Shown piece by piece: positions 49,532-61,834 of a stretch of 64,000 nt of DNA. Positions within the stretch are counted from its first letter, which is position 1; each line of letters starts with the position of its first letter. Source of the stretch: Aphelocoma coerulescens. Its lineage: Eukaryota > Chordata > Aves > Passeriformes > Corvidae. The notes under the pieces are model-generated. The model saw only the letters and a program-made list of their open reading frames with translations, was not told the DNA's origin and made no database searches. The position numbers and the translations under genes were made by a program. The stretch covers positions 20,621,497 to 20,685,496 of the forward strand of contig NC_091016.1 in assembly GCF_041296385.1 (NCBI RefSeq). Direction: 5' to 3'.

Positions 49532-52500
49532 AAAAGGAAAACACCATCATATTTTAGAAAAAAGAACTATTCAGACTTATTAGATGAATTATATGCGTTG
49601 CTTGGGTTTCAGAGTGCTTTCAGATTTTCTGTTCTAACCTCATTTTATGTTGCTCACAATTTTCTAATAGTGTCAAGCCTCTCCTACCCTTCCCCCAACC
49701 AAAAGGATTTAAGCTTTTTATGCATTTTGGGATTAACGGAGAAAAATCTTATTCACTCCTAGAGAAATTTAACACTTTATCCCATCCCAAACAAGCAGTT
49801 TGGTGAGAAGGGCAATTTACAAACTTTGACTTCCTCACAATTCTTATCCTTTTGGATATAGGGCATTTCTTACTTTCTTGATCACAAAATATACCTGACT
49901 TGCATTAGATACGTCATGGCTTTTAAAATTAGATATGTTATGGCTTTCTGTCATAAAGATGCTGAAGTGACAGAGAGGACATCTGAGCTCTTTTCTGCTA
50001 CCAGCCCTGGATGGGAGAGGCAGTGCTCCTGCAGAGTGAGTGTGCAGGTGCAAATGATCAAAATGTACCCTTCTTAATTTCCATCTCTTTTTCCCAATTG
50101 AATAAAGGAACAAAGCATATCAGAGTGGAATGCTCAGACCAGCTACCATAAGAAAAACCTCTACTATTTGTAACAATTATACTATGAATATATGTAGCAC
50201 AAAAAAGTGATTAACTGGGTAGAAAATTCATTGCACTGGTCTGCATTAAGGCACAAAAAATTGACTTAGCAGAGCATGTTTTCTTTATGTTTGTCATTAG
50301 AGATACTTAACAATGCTGAAGAGATGTGTGGAGATAACTTTGTGCTCTAAAGATACTGCTGAATTTGCAACGAATTGCAAATATATCAATGACTTTACAT
50401 TGTTTGCCTCTAATAATTTGCTGATCTGTTGTCTCAATGTCAGAGCAAGTTCCTCTTGAAAGGGGAAATTTACTCTACACCATGTTGTCTCTAACGCCCC
50501 GTGATAAGAAGCACTTTTGCCCCATTTTTGACACCTTGTGGAAAGCTAAACCTGTTAATCTCATAATCAATTATTACTCATCTGAAAATACACCATTGAT
50601 AACTCCACTTTCATCTCTCCACACTTTGCATCCACTATTTATACATCTCCACTGTCAGACTCAGTAATTAGTGTATGGATTAATGAACATTAACCAAAGC
50701 AAGGGCTGAGAGTCTGAAGTTACTACACTGAATAGAAAGACAAGATCCCATTCTATTAAAAAGTTGTTTGCACAGGCATCTTGAAGTTTTGTTTTTCATT
50801 TTTCTGCCTCCCACAGTCCCTTGAAAGGTAAAAAAGAGATTAATATTTAATGTTTTTACAACAGGAGGATTTCTTTAGTGATGCCTAATATTTCATTGTA
50901 GAGAAGGGACAGTTATCACTGACTTAAGCACTGTTTGTTTTTTTCATGGAATAGGCATCATTTTTATAAAGAAACACATGTTTCCAAGTTATGGAGCAGA
51001 GCTTAACCTTGAGGAATGACTATCCATGTCAGATGCACAACCATGGGATACCTCATCTTGTGAGCACAAAGCAGCATCACTGAGTCTCTACACTGTCCTG
51101 TCACTCAGATGTCCACTCCTGCGTGATAGTGACACTGTGGTTGCAAGCCTTGATCAGAAGTATGTCAACAAAAACAGAATTCTGACTACACATGTCTCAG
51201 TTTGGGCAGAACTGATGCATGTAGCCTCTGAATTTCCTTTCTTACTGTTACTTATCTACAGACAAAATTGTAATAGCATCCATCTCATCAAAACAAATCT
51301 CACCTTTAAGCACTTATCAGTCCTTTGCTAGAAAATACAGAAGGGCTGTTACAGGCAAGATTACACTTATCTCCTCATCTGCTTGTTGCCAGCAAACTAC
51401 CTCTGTTAAGTTTAATTCATAGTCTAGGGGGTGTGTTTTATATTCCTCTTTAACTGCTGACAGGCTGTTGTGCCAACTCTGGAGATGCCATTTTCAAAAC
51501 CATTTGTGAAGACAACAAACACTTATTGGATTAAGTTATTTTTACCAACGGTGTATTTAATTACTGAAATGATGGGACAATTTAACTATAACCAAGGATG
51601 AAAGCCTATAAAGTATTTAAAAGGTAGTCTCAGGTTCAAATACATTTTCCTCCTTTGTTCCCAACACAAAGTACAGCAGTGCAATCCCGAGGTGTACACC
51701 ATGGTACAGCTGTGAAGCCTTTTTCTTTGGATGAAAGCTGGTGAGCAGAACCCACTCAGCAACAAAAGGCCATCCTCTGCAACCCCAGAAACACGGGTTC
51801 ATAGTAGATGTGCAGGAAAAGAGTTGCTGGTTCAAGTACATTTTTCAGCTATTAACCACCTGTAGTCTGAATTATTCAGCCCAATACAAGTTACAGATGA
51901 CTTGTTGGCCAGAATGAACAATTTGTGCCATAGTAGCCACTTTGACTGTGGTATTTCTTTTTGTTAACATGAGCCCTCATTTAAATTATAAAGTTATTTC
52001 ACAATTCAAAGCTTAGTGCCTAGAGCTACTTTCTGTGCTATAGAAAGCTACACTGTGATTTTCATGAAGAATAATACCTGTATTGTTTACAGAGCAGGGC
52101 TGGAGACAGCTCTGCTCACTACCACCTGCAGGCATTGAAAATTAGAACAAGTACATGCTTAATCATTTACCAGGAAAATGGAACAGTTACAACAGTTACA
52201 ATAACAAAGAAAAAAAAAAGAAAAAGGCAATATGCTGCAAGAGTGTCAAACATCAGCACTTTTTGACCTAGCTCTCAACGAGTAGTTTCTCAAGCAAAGC
52301 CCTTCATTTGGTAGGAGAGACATTTTTGTTTGCTGGCTACTCAGAGGCAGCTGAGACAATTTAGTGAGAGTCAATTTGACAGCAAGTGGAAGCTCAGCTT
52401 CTAGAAAATAAGTACAACTGAGTTTTGATGAAAGCAATGTGCTGAACTGTATCATTATTTGTATATGGCTGTCTAGGAAGGAAAGTGAGTGGTAATTCTT

Positions 52501-55177
52501 TGGCTTGGATTTAGTACAGTGAGTTAGTTTGGTGAAGCAGTGACATACCTGAGAAGCCACCAGGTGTATGCCATTGTCACTGGCTGCCTCACACACAGAA
52601 CTCTCCAGATGGGCTCCTTTCCCTTCCTGATAACAGAGGCTTCTTCTCCATGGAATTAAACAATAATGCTCAAGGTCAGATCCTGGCTAAAGTTTTCTTC
52701 TGGTGGGTTTTTGGTGAAGGTAGGTGAAGCTCGGGACAGCACATAAAGGAACCAGAGTAGGTCTGAGTAAATGAGGTAGAATAAGTGCATAAATATTTCT
52801 AATTGTTTAGCTTGTTGGCATCTTTATTAGTTGAGTTGTTTGTTGAAAGCAAAATAAATATAATGAGAACTAGATTTGATAGAGAGTGCAAATGGGTTCA
52901 GTTTATATGCACCATGTCCTGAAATAAAATGCATCCAAGGTACCTGCTGCCTCTTAAAAATAAAAATAGACAGTCACAATGATCTTATTAACTATGTTAT
53001 GAGAATTTAGGGATCCACATCTTTCACTTTAACCCTTATATTTAAAGGCAATACTTTCCTTAGCAGATCAGCATCCTTCTGGATGTACAATTCTTGCACA
53101 ACACCTGTCTGCTAGGACTCGAGAAGAAACTGTAATGCCCAGAGGCCAAGAGCTTGATGTCACAAATGTAAGACCCTACAGCAGGACACCATTTTGTCTT
53201 TGACAGCTGTTCCTCATGTAGTGCAGAGTGTGGACACACTGTGGCTGCCAAGCAGCAATCAACTGCCCAGCACATTTGCCAATACCCACCTCCCTGAGCA
53301 TTCCAGACTTGGACAGCCATCGAATCCACACTTTCAAAGCACCTTGGATGAATTTTACCCAGTACAAGCAAGAGCTTCTGGTAATACATAGTCCCAAAAA
53401 GGTCTCTCCAAAGGCAACCAATTTGGGGATGCTACTGGAGTCAGGCAAAGAAGAAGGGAGGGAGCTGGCCCTATGAATTTGTGTCACACATTTTTACAAA
53501 TTTCTCCAGGAAAACTGCCTCTCAATTTCCAAGAGAGGAATAAAACACAGATCAGTGTCTCTAACCAAAGACCAGATACTGATGCAAATCTGTGGAAAAT
53601 GCAGTTTGTAGCAGGATCATCTGGCGAGGTGCTCCCCAAGGGTACAGCTGCACCACCAGCAACACCAGCACACTCCCAACAGCAAGCCCAGCCCACAAGC
53701 AACCTGACACGGGCCTTACAAGTCCTGCAACGGGTTATCCTGGCATTGCTGAGCTGTCTGGGGTAAGCAGTGCCCTTGTTTTCACACCTCCTTGCTGTGC
53801 TGAAGCAGCAAAACTGTTCTCCAGCTCCATCCCCGTTCACCTGAACTATTTGTGACCAGACTTATTTTAATCCTCCCCAGAGGAGCAGGCAGTGGGTGTT
53901 TCAGCCTGTTCCTCTGCCACCTGCAAGGATCAGTGCTAAGCAAGGTCTGTGCCTTTCTTGCCTCTTCTCTTTAGGCTCTCATGCCTGGATGGGAGCAGGA
54001 CTTTGACAAGCACACCCACTGTGATCACGAGAGGGTACCAGCAGATACCAGATCACTGCACCAGACACAGACCATCATCTTTGTGCAGGCCTTCACAAAT
54101 ACTATACTCATGTTTTTCTAGCCAAAAGAACAGGAAAGAAAGGAAAAACCTAGTAGGAATTATGTATATCATTGACAAACACAAGCATGCAGGGAGACAG
54201 TAATCACTTTTCTTCCTGTTAATTAAGAGCCACTGTACTTTGTCTCAAGTGGGCATCCAAATACTGGGCTAGCCCAAAATTTTGTATATTGTGTGTGAAA
54301 TATTTTATTTTCAGCATTCTCTGAATTACTCACATTTTGGCATTGGGAAGCAGCATCAGTTTGTGATAAAACATCCCCCCAAGTAATTCAAGGAGGAAAT
54401 ACTGCTATTTTAATGGAGCAGAGAAAAAAAAAAAGTGCTAAGAAGAGACCTGATTCTCTTTTTTTTTGGTCACATGGTTTACTTGGAAGAAAAAAAAGTC
54501 TTTGTTCACCTGGTTTCACCCTGTAATAATGCCAAAATCTCTGCATTACTGATACATGTATCAGAACAAAGAAAAGGCTTTTGAGACCTACATGAGTCTG
54601 TAGAAATAAATGGGTCAGTCTGGGTTCAGAGTCAGGATCTGTGCCCAGCCACTACAGCTTCAGCATGCTTGGGGAACAGAAAAAAGAAAAAAATATATAA
54701 TACATCCAAATAAAGGCTGCTAAGAGCCCTCCTTATTTCCTTCAAGAAAGTAAGAGCCTACAGGGGTAGAAATAAATTAGGTAAAAATTAATGGCTTTTT
54801 TAATTCTAACTAGTAAGCATATCACCCAGGGCTAGGCAAACTGCTCAAAAGAAAAAAAGAACCCAAACCAAACTGAAACCCTATGATTTTTGTTTTTCCG
54901 TAGCTGGGAATACTAATGCAAGAGCTCAAGGCAAATACATTAATCCCCCCCCTAGCTATGCAGAAATAAATTGTTATATTCAGCACTGCTTTCTTCAACC
55001 CATTTTAACATGTTGTTTTTTTTTCCCACCAGATTCCTCTCAACAATAAAATTTAATTTCATTTAAATAACAAAATAATGCCCCAAACTAACCCCAGGAA
55101 AGATGGACATTAATTAGAAAGCATTCAGTTCCTGGCTCTGAGATAGATTGCATCTTTTTTAGAGTTTGAAATACAGA

Positions 55178-55194
55178 TTTTTTTTTTTTTTTTT
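55178..55194. repeat. Poly(T) tract, 17 T
   Basis: Seventeen uninterrupted T residues; simple low-complexity sequence. Confidence 0.9.
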
Positions 55195-58100
55195 GCTTGT
55201 GCTAAAGTTGTCAGTGCCGTGCTTGGAGTTCAGTGGCACTGAAACAGGAGGGCCCTTGCACAACCACAGAGCAGGCTTTTTCCTGCAGCAGTGCAGGTGC
55301 ACAGGCACAGAAAGCAATGGTCTACCAGCAGCAAAACCGAAGTCTGGCAACCAAGCAAACATGTGCTGTAATGCCATGCCTGAGTGCAGAAGAATTTCTT
55401 TAATTGCAACCTGATTTCCGTGAGAAATCATAGAAAACCATCCTTGAGAAACGAGGCAGCAGGGTTAAGGAGTAAAGGTGTTTAAGTCCCTTTCTGTTTA
55501 GAACTACCTGCAGTGCTGACACTGCCCTTCCCAGCACTGCTGGAGGATGCTAACATTTCCAGTATGGATAATATATTAATTTTAAATGCAAAGGCAAGAA
55601 ATCTTAACACAATTTGTCCCAAGCATATCTCAGTTACTAGAATCAAGCAGAACCTAAGAAGCAGGTCTAATTGGCTATCACTTTTCTGTTATCTGAGTTT
55701 GGCTTGCATGAAATTTCCCATGTAGATGAGAAGATAAAACACATTAGAGCCAACAATCCGTCCCAATCCATCCCAACAGCTTTGTGAATGCAAGACAAAG
55801 CTAAGAAAAACAAACCAACCAAGAAATAACCCTCCAAAAATGCTTCCTGTGCTTTCTTTCAGCAAAATAAGGTTGCAGAAAATGCATCAGTTGTCCCTTT
55901 ATTTCTGTGTCATTCAACTTGGGAGATTTCCACAAGACATAAATCAGTGTCAATTTTTTTCAGGGGCTTAGAATGAAGATCAATGTTCTTGATCTTTTTA
56001 AACTCTGTGCCATCTGCAAACCTATCCAGACATACAATCTGGCACAGAAAACCTTCCCCATGTTACAGTTCATTCCTTCCCTGTTTCACTATGATTACAG
56101 AGGAAGTCTAATTTACCATAAAAAAATTACTAGAAACATAGAGTGCACCAATGAACCTCACATTAGTGGGGCTTTTAAGAACACTCATGCTTTCAAAAGT
56201 GCAGAGAGAACCAGGCTGAGATGAGACCTCTTGAGGGGAATCTGAAAAAGGATGCTCTTCAAAACCTCAGTTTAATACAACATTTCCCGCAGATCAGAAA
56301 GTGCAGGTGAAATATCTGACATCAAACAAGCAGGAGATGGGGAAAGCTACAGCAGCTGAACATGGTTTCAAACCTAAAGGAGTGGCACATTTGATAGGAA
56401 TGTTTTTCTTCCCTGCTTTCTGAAGAAATCCTGTGAACACCAGCGAGTCTCTACTGATGTTGAGCATTTTCTGGACTAGGAACAGGTGTGCAGTGGCGAG
56501 GAAACCACCCTGGTGAGATTGCCTGAAAATCTTCTGAGGGCCTTATGTGCCCCAGGCTCCTCCTGGTTGCAGAGAAACATCTCTGTGTGATGGCAGACGG
56601 GCATCAGCTCTGCAGGTGTCTGCTGACCCAATGGCACCACTAGAGCACTTCAAAAAAATATTGTTCCTAAAGGTTTTTCCTGTCATCACTGCAACTAAGC
56701 TTGAAAATGTGAACTGGAAAGGGCTGAAGCCTTTACCTGTGCCTTCAGAGACTTCATAAAAAGAACCCCCAAACTTATATCAAATACTTTACCAAAAGAA
56801 CTATACAGGAAGCATATCTGTTATGGCAGTGGGGAAAAAAAAAGATGCAGGATAATCACAGGTACACATCTGCTCTCCCCAGCCATGATCTTGTGTGCTG
56901 CCTTCCCCCTCTCCCCAAGCACAGCTCACCACTGACCAGTCTCTTGGTGGAAACTGAGTGCCCTTGGCTATTGCTCACTCCTTCCCTGATTCTCTGCTCT
57001 CAATGCTTCCTCAACATTACTCTCCTCAAGGGCTGAGATTGGTATGCCCACACATCACACACCAATAATCTGGAAGCAATACATATTTTTGCACAATCAC
57101 GGCTGGTATTGGCTATATCTTGAAATGACTAGCAAGGATTTTACATTTTAGGAGGAAGAGATTCATTTAGCTGGTAAGGCCAGTGTGGTTGTCACAACTG
57201 TGTGGATCAAATGCAGCCCTGGGGTGAAAATATGCAAGTACATTAACTCTGCATTAAGTTTTCCTCTATGGGAGAAGTCTTGTTATTTATACAATATAAT
57301 TAAGGCATATGTCCAACAATGCTTGTAACATAAATATTTTAAGATGAAGGAAGAAAGACAACAAAACAAAAACTCTGTCACTCAGTAAACTGCCTCAGAA
57401 ATGAAAATAAACTTAAAACAGTGCAATTTTCCTAGATGAAAAGCAAATCGTGAAATGAAACATGTTGAAAAAAAGCAAAGAGACAGGAAAACACCTCTTC
57501 TCACCCAGAATTTTCTTACACAACACTAAGATCTAGTAAATGCTTAGACAATTCCCAAACCTGAAAATGCCAAGACACATATTTTTGATTTAGTGCATTC
57601 CAGTTCAAGCTGTCCTGATGTCAGAAGGGCATGACTTGAGAGAGGAATGTTTAAGGGTGAAGAGACCTTAGATTTTGCAGCTTTGGGCAATCACAACTGT
57701 TAGAATACAAACTGGTGTGATAGATGCCAGAGCTGCAGAAACCAGGGACTAATTGGTTTAGGCTGTGCCCTCAGCCTGGAAGGTACATTTGGCACATGGT
57801 GATTTTAGCTGAATTTCTCTTATTTTGCATCACAGGTCATGCTTAAGTCAGCTCCCTACCTCTGGGCTCGAATTCAGAACACAAACAAGAATTTGTTGAT
57901 TGATGGAAAAACTGATAGGCAGGTGGTAAACCCAGCATTCCTTGTCTTCATTTTTTATTTATATTGAATAAGTGCCCAAAAATTCCACCTCACTTTAGGG
58001 TCTGACTGCTGCTTTTTCAAGAGAAGAGCTGCAGTGAGGAATCCTTTCTTGCTTTGAAAAATTTTAATAGAAAAAGTAATAGCAGTGAAAAATAGTGTCT

Positions 58101-58774
58101 AAATGGAAAAAAAATCCTTTCATAACAGCCTGTTGTTTGCTTAGAGATTTTTTTTCTTTTTATTATTGGGTTTTTTTATTGTTTTCAGAGAACATTTTAT
58201 GTCAGGAAAGCCAGGATCCCTTAAACTAGGAAGACCTTGAGATGAAACGTATAACAATATTTGTCCATTTTCTCAGTGAAAATGGATGGATAATGATGAC
58301 TTGAACTCTTCCCTCATCAAGATTTATATTTCTAGTTTCACTCCCAAAAGAAAGGTTCACACCACAGTCTCAGTGTTGACATCATTTGGTGCAATACAGT
58401 GCTGCAGTAATTTAATTGCTACAGTAAAAGAACCATAAAAGCTTAGCCCTTTTGGGTTTTGCTTTGTTTGTTCTGTCTTCCAGTTGAACTATTGGTGAAG
58501 AATGTGCAGCAGGCTCGGAGAGAGGAGAAAAACCCAAAGTTTAAAAGAAAAATCAAGCTTTCTCCTAGGAAGGTTCAGTCATTATGTTATTAGCCATAAT
58601 ATTTTCAGGGCAAAACCAGCCCAATTTGTCCCTGACCCCAGAGCATTCAGCGTAGCAAAAGCCACAATGGATCCGAAAACGAGTCTCCTTATCGAGCCTT
58701 CCATGACTGAAATGTGCTATGATTTTCCTGTCCTTACTCTTGGTAAGGTACTCTTGGTGTTGTTTACAGGATAC

Positions 58775-59330
58775 TGTCCTGGTTTCTGCTGGAACAGAGT
58801 TAATTTTCTCCCTAGTAGCTGCATAGTACTGTGATTTGGCTTTTGGATGCCAATAATGCGTTCATAATGTGTTTTAATTGTTGCTGAGTGGTGCCTAAAC
58901 TAAGTCAAGGACTTTTCATCTTGTCCTGCTGCCCCACCAGTGAGCAGGCTGGGGATTCACAAGATTATGGGAGGGGGCAGCTGACCCAGCTGGCCAAAGG
59001 ATATTCCATACCATCTGATGTCATACTCAGCCTATAAACTGGGGGGAAGCTGCTGCTTGGGAACAGGTTGGGCATTGGTCAGCTGGTGGGGAGAAATTGT
59101 CTTTCATTTGCATCACTTGTTTTTCTTGAGCTTCATTTCACTCTCTTTTTGCGACTTTGCTTTTTTTAAAAATTCATGATTTTAATTTTATTTCAATTAT
59201 TGCACTGTTTCGATTTCAACCTGCCCATTTGCTTATTTGCTTACTTTTACTCTTCTGATTCTCTCCCCTGTTCCTCCAGGGGGAACTGAGTGTATGGGGT
59301 TGAATTGCTGGCTGGAGCTTAACCATGACA
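58775..59330 (+). mobile_element. Solo LTR of an avian endogenous retrovirus
   Basis: The element starts TGTCCTGGTTTCTGC and ends AACCATGACA, the TG...CA ends of a retroviral LTR. Internal phrases such as 'actaagtcaaggactttt', 'ccaaaggatattccatacca' and 'cctataaactggggg' match an LTR family I know as abundant in passerine genomes; I do not recall its database name with certainty. The TATA box is at 59033-59038. No gag, pol or env sequence and no second LTR lies nearby, so this is a solo LTR left by recombination. The flanking five bases (GATAC and CTAAT) do not form a clean target-site duplication. Its sense strand is opposite to FSHR. Confidence 0.85.
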
Positions 59331-61720
59331 CTAATCCATGTGTAATCCTGGCCAGATTTCAGATGCTGTGAGAAGGAAGGGAGTAGCTGTGGAGGGAGGA
59401 TGTGTTTTTCCGCATCTCTACACGAGGCACTCTGAGCACTTCCCCTTGCACCACCTGTGCATGAGTTGAAGCCCTAAAGCAAAGAACAAGACTTTGCATG
59501 GCAAGGGGAGTGGAGCAAGCACAAGATCAAAACCAACCCTGTCCTGGAAAGAAAACTGTGAGCAGATATCAACAGGTACTCCTGAAATCCTTTGTGGGTC
59601 TGGGCTCTGGGGGTTCTACCACAGTCTTGGCTTTCCGAACTGGGAAAAACCCCTCTGTCTTAGCTTGTGAGCCAGCATAAAGCAAAAGCCCTCTAGGAAA
59701 CCTTTGACTGCAATGTTCACCCTCTTACAGTAGTTAGCCTTCAGTCTCCCCAGTTTTCTTCCCCCTTTGTTTCCAACCCAGAAGACTGCCTTGCAAACAG
59801 CGTATTCCCACTCTGCTCTCAGATACAGCATCAAGGGAAAGCTGCTTTTTCTGGCTTCCTCTCCTCTAGTAGCCAACCATCCTGGTTAACAGCTTGCTGT
59901 CACAAGGCTTGCTGGCTATGGAAGAGCTGCAGTGACAGCCAGCATGACATTTACTATTTGTGCTTCACTGCTGCAAGGGGCAGTATGGGAAAGGAGCTAG
60001 TTCATCCAGGGACACATGGAGCTCCGAGTGGCAACCCTACTTCCCAAGGTGGCCCCTCATCACTGCAGCTCTGCCTGGGCAGGCAGCAGGACTAAGCAAA
60101 AGGCTGAGGTTTGTTTGAACACCTCTGCATGCTATGGCACAGACAAAGTGGCCCTTACACAAAATTTTTTTCCTCTACAGAAATAAGCCTGCGTAGTGGA
60201 TTCATTCTGTAACAAAAAGATCACTCCACCTCAATTACTCCCACTTATTCCAGAAGAAACAAAGTGACAGAGCATGAGGAAAAGGCTGAGGTTGCTGCTG
60301 TAAGAAGTGGTCTGTATAGCTCAGATTGATGTGGTTTTAGAGACTTGCTGAAGCCAAGCTGGACAAAGTCATCTATTCCTGAAGAAGAGAGAGCTTTGAG
60401 AGTGACCTCGAAAGTGAAAGCTGCCATCAGCCTAAATTCAGTGCCGGCAGGCGAATTCTGCACTTGTCCATCCAGAGCAATACTAACTCAATATTAGATC
60501 TCCTGTTCCCAAAGCTACTGAAAATACCTCACTCTGAAGCTACAGAAATATTATCAGAGTCTGCTGCAAATTTCTGTGGAAAGCTGAACTGTCCTATTTG
60601 CTGGATAGGGAAGGGACACAAGGGGTAGAAACACAGTCTGCCTGTTGATGGCTGCATCACTGATTTCTCATGCAATCTCTTAATATGATTTTATTTGTCA
60701 TATCTGAGTTAGTTTTTCCAGCAGATACCTTTAGTGTCACAGAGACATTAGAGGAGAGGCCAGGGATCTGAATGAACCTTATGTCTCCCACACAGTGGTG
60801 CAGAACACCACAAAGATGCCCATATACAGAAACTTTCAGTATTTGAAATAAGACAGGAGTGAGCCTCTTTTCAGTGGGAAATATAGACTTGGAATGATGT
60901 GCCAGTTCTTGAGGATTTTATATTTCTCAGTAACACAGTAACATCAAAGGAATTGATAGCAACTAATTGGTTTGATTTGAAACTGGATTATTTTTACATG
61001 CACACACCAAGGAAAGTACCTTTTAGGGATAAGTTCCTTGATGAGATTTCATTAGAGCTATTAAGTATTATTTGCTGTTTAAGGTAGTATCATCAGAGCC
61101 ACCATTGCTATATGAAGATCTTGAAGGAAAGAATCAATTCTGATAGTAAAAAGAAGCATAAGGGGTTTTTGACATTGATAGGTTTAGGTGTGCATGAGAA
61201 CTTACTTTTCCATGTGTTTTCTTTTCTTAGGCAGAGTCTTTTCTTAGGAGTCTGAAGATTTCAAGTGGATGAAGGCAAACACAGTGATAAGCAAGTGAAA
61301 ACAGCAGAGATCCAAATTTTCCATGTAAATCCATTCCATGATTTAATGCCATGGGACTCAAATCATAGGCACTTACAATGAGAATGGGTCAGCGAGATAA
61401 TTGAGGGAGCATCTCTTCCCATGAGCTACAGAGAAGTTTTTTTGTTTGCACGTTCACCTGTTTGATTTTTTGAGAACCTCATTACAGGGAAACATAAGTT
61501 ACAACTTCCTTACTGATTATTAGAGGAGAGCAACAAAGGGCATATCTGTTCTCTCTTCAATGATCCATGCAACCAGAGCAATATCCACAGCAAGCAAGCT
61601 CAGACTGTAAGAAGCTGAAACGGCCAGTACAGCAAATATTTTTAAATGAGTATAGCTAGGGCTGAATCAAGGTGACCTATGAAGCCTGCTCTGAAATACA
61701 TTCTCTTAGGAAACAGAAAC
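59331..61720. other. Intergenic, nothing recognised
   Basis: Mixed-composition sequence between the LTR and the telomere-like tract. No gene or repeat supported. Confidence 0.5.
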
Positions 61721-61834
61721 TTAAACCCCTAACCCTAACACAAATGTTAACCCTGATCCTAATTCTAATGTCACACTAACCCTAACCCTTAATCCTAGCC
61801 CTAAACTCAACACTAACCCTATCTCTAACCCTAG
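61721..61834 (+). repeat. Degenerate interstitial telomere-like tract (CCCTAA)n
   Basis: About 114 bases consisting largely of CCCTAA/CTAACC units with substitutions and small indels (for example AACCCCTAACCCTAACA, then ACTAACCCTAACCCTTAAT, then ACACTAACCCTATCTC). The C-rich strand of the vertebrate telomere repeat is on plus. Short interstitial telomeric sequences of this kind arise by double-strand-break repair or mark old fusions or inversions. The decay says it is old. Confidence 0.9.

Larger units (their letters stand above)
48621..58774. other. Intergenic, nothing recognised
   Basis: About 10 kb of desert with one CTCF-like motif and a poly(T) run. The GC-richer patch at 53.2-53.9 kb has overlapping frames of 82-118 codons on both strands, with no domain in any of them. 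No RNA gene recognised. Confidence 0.5.
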
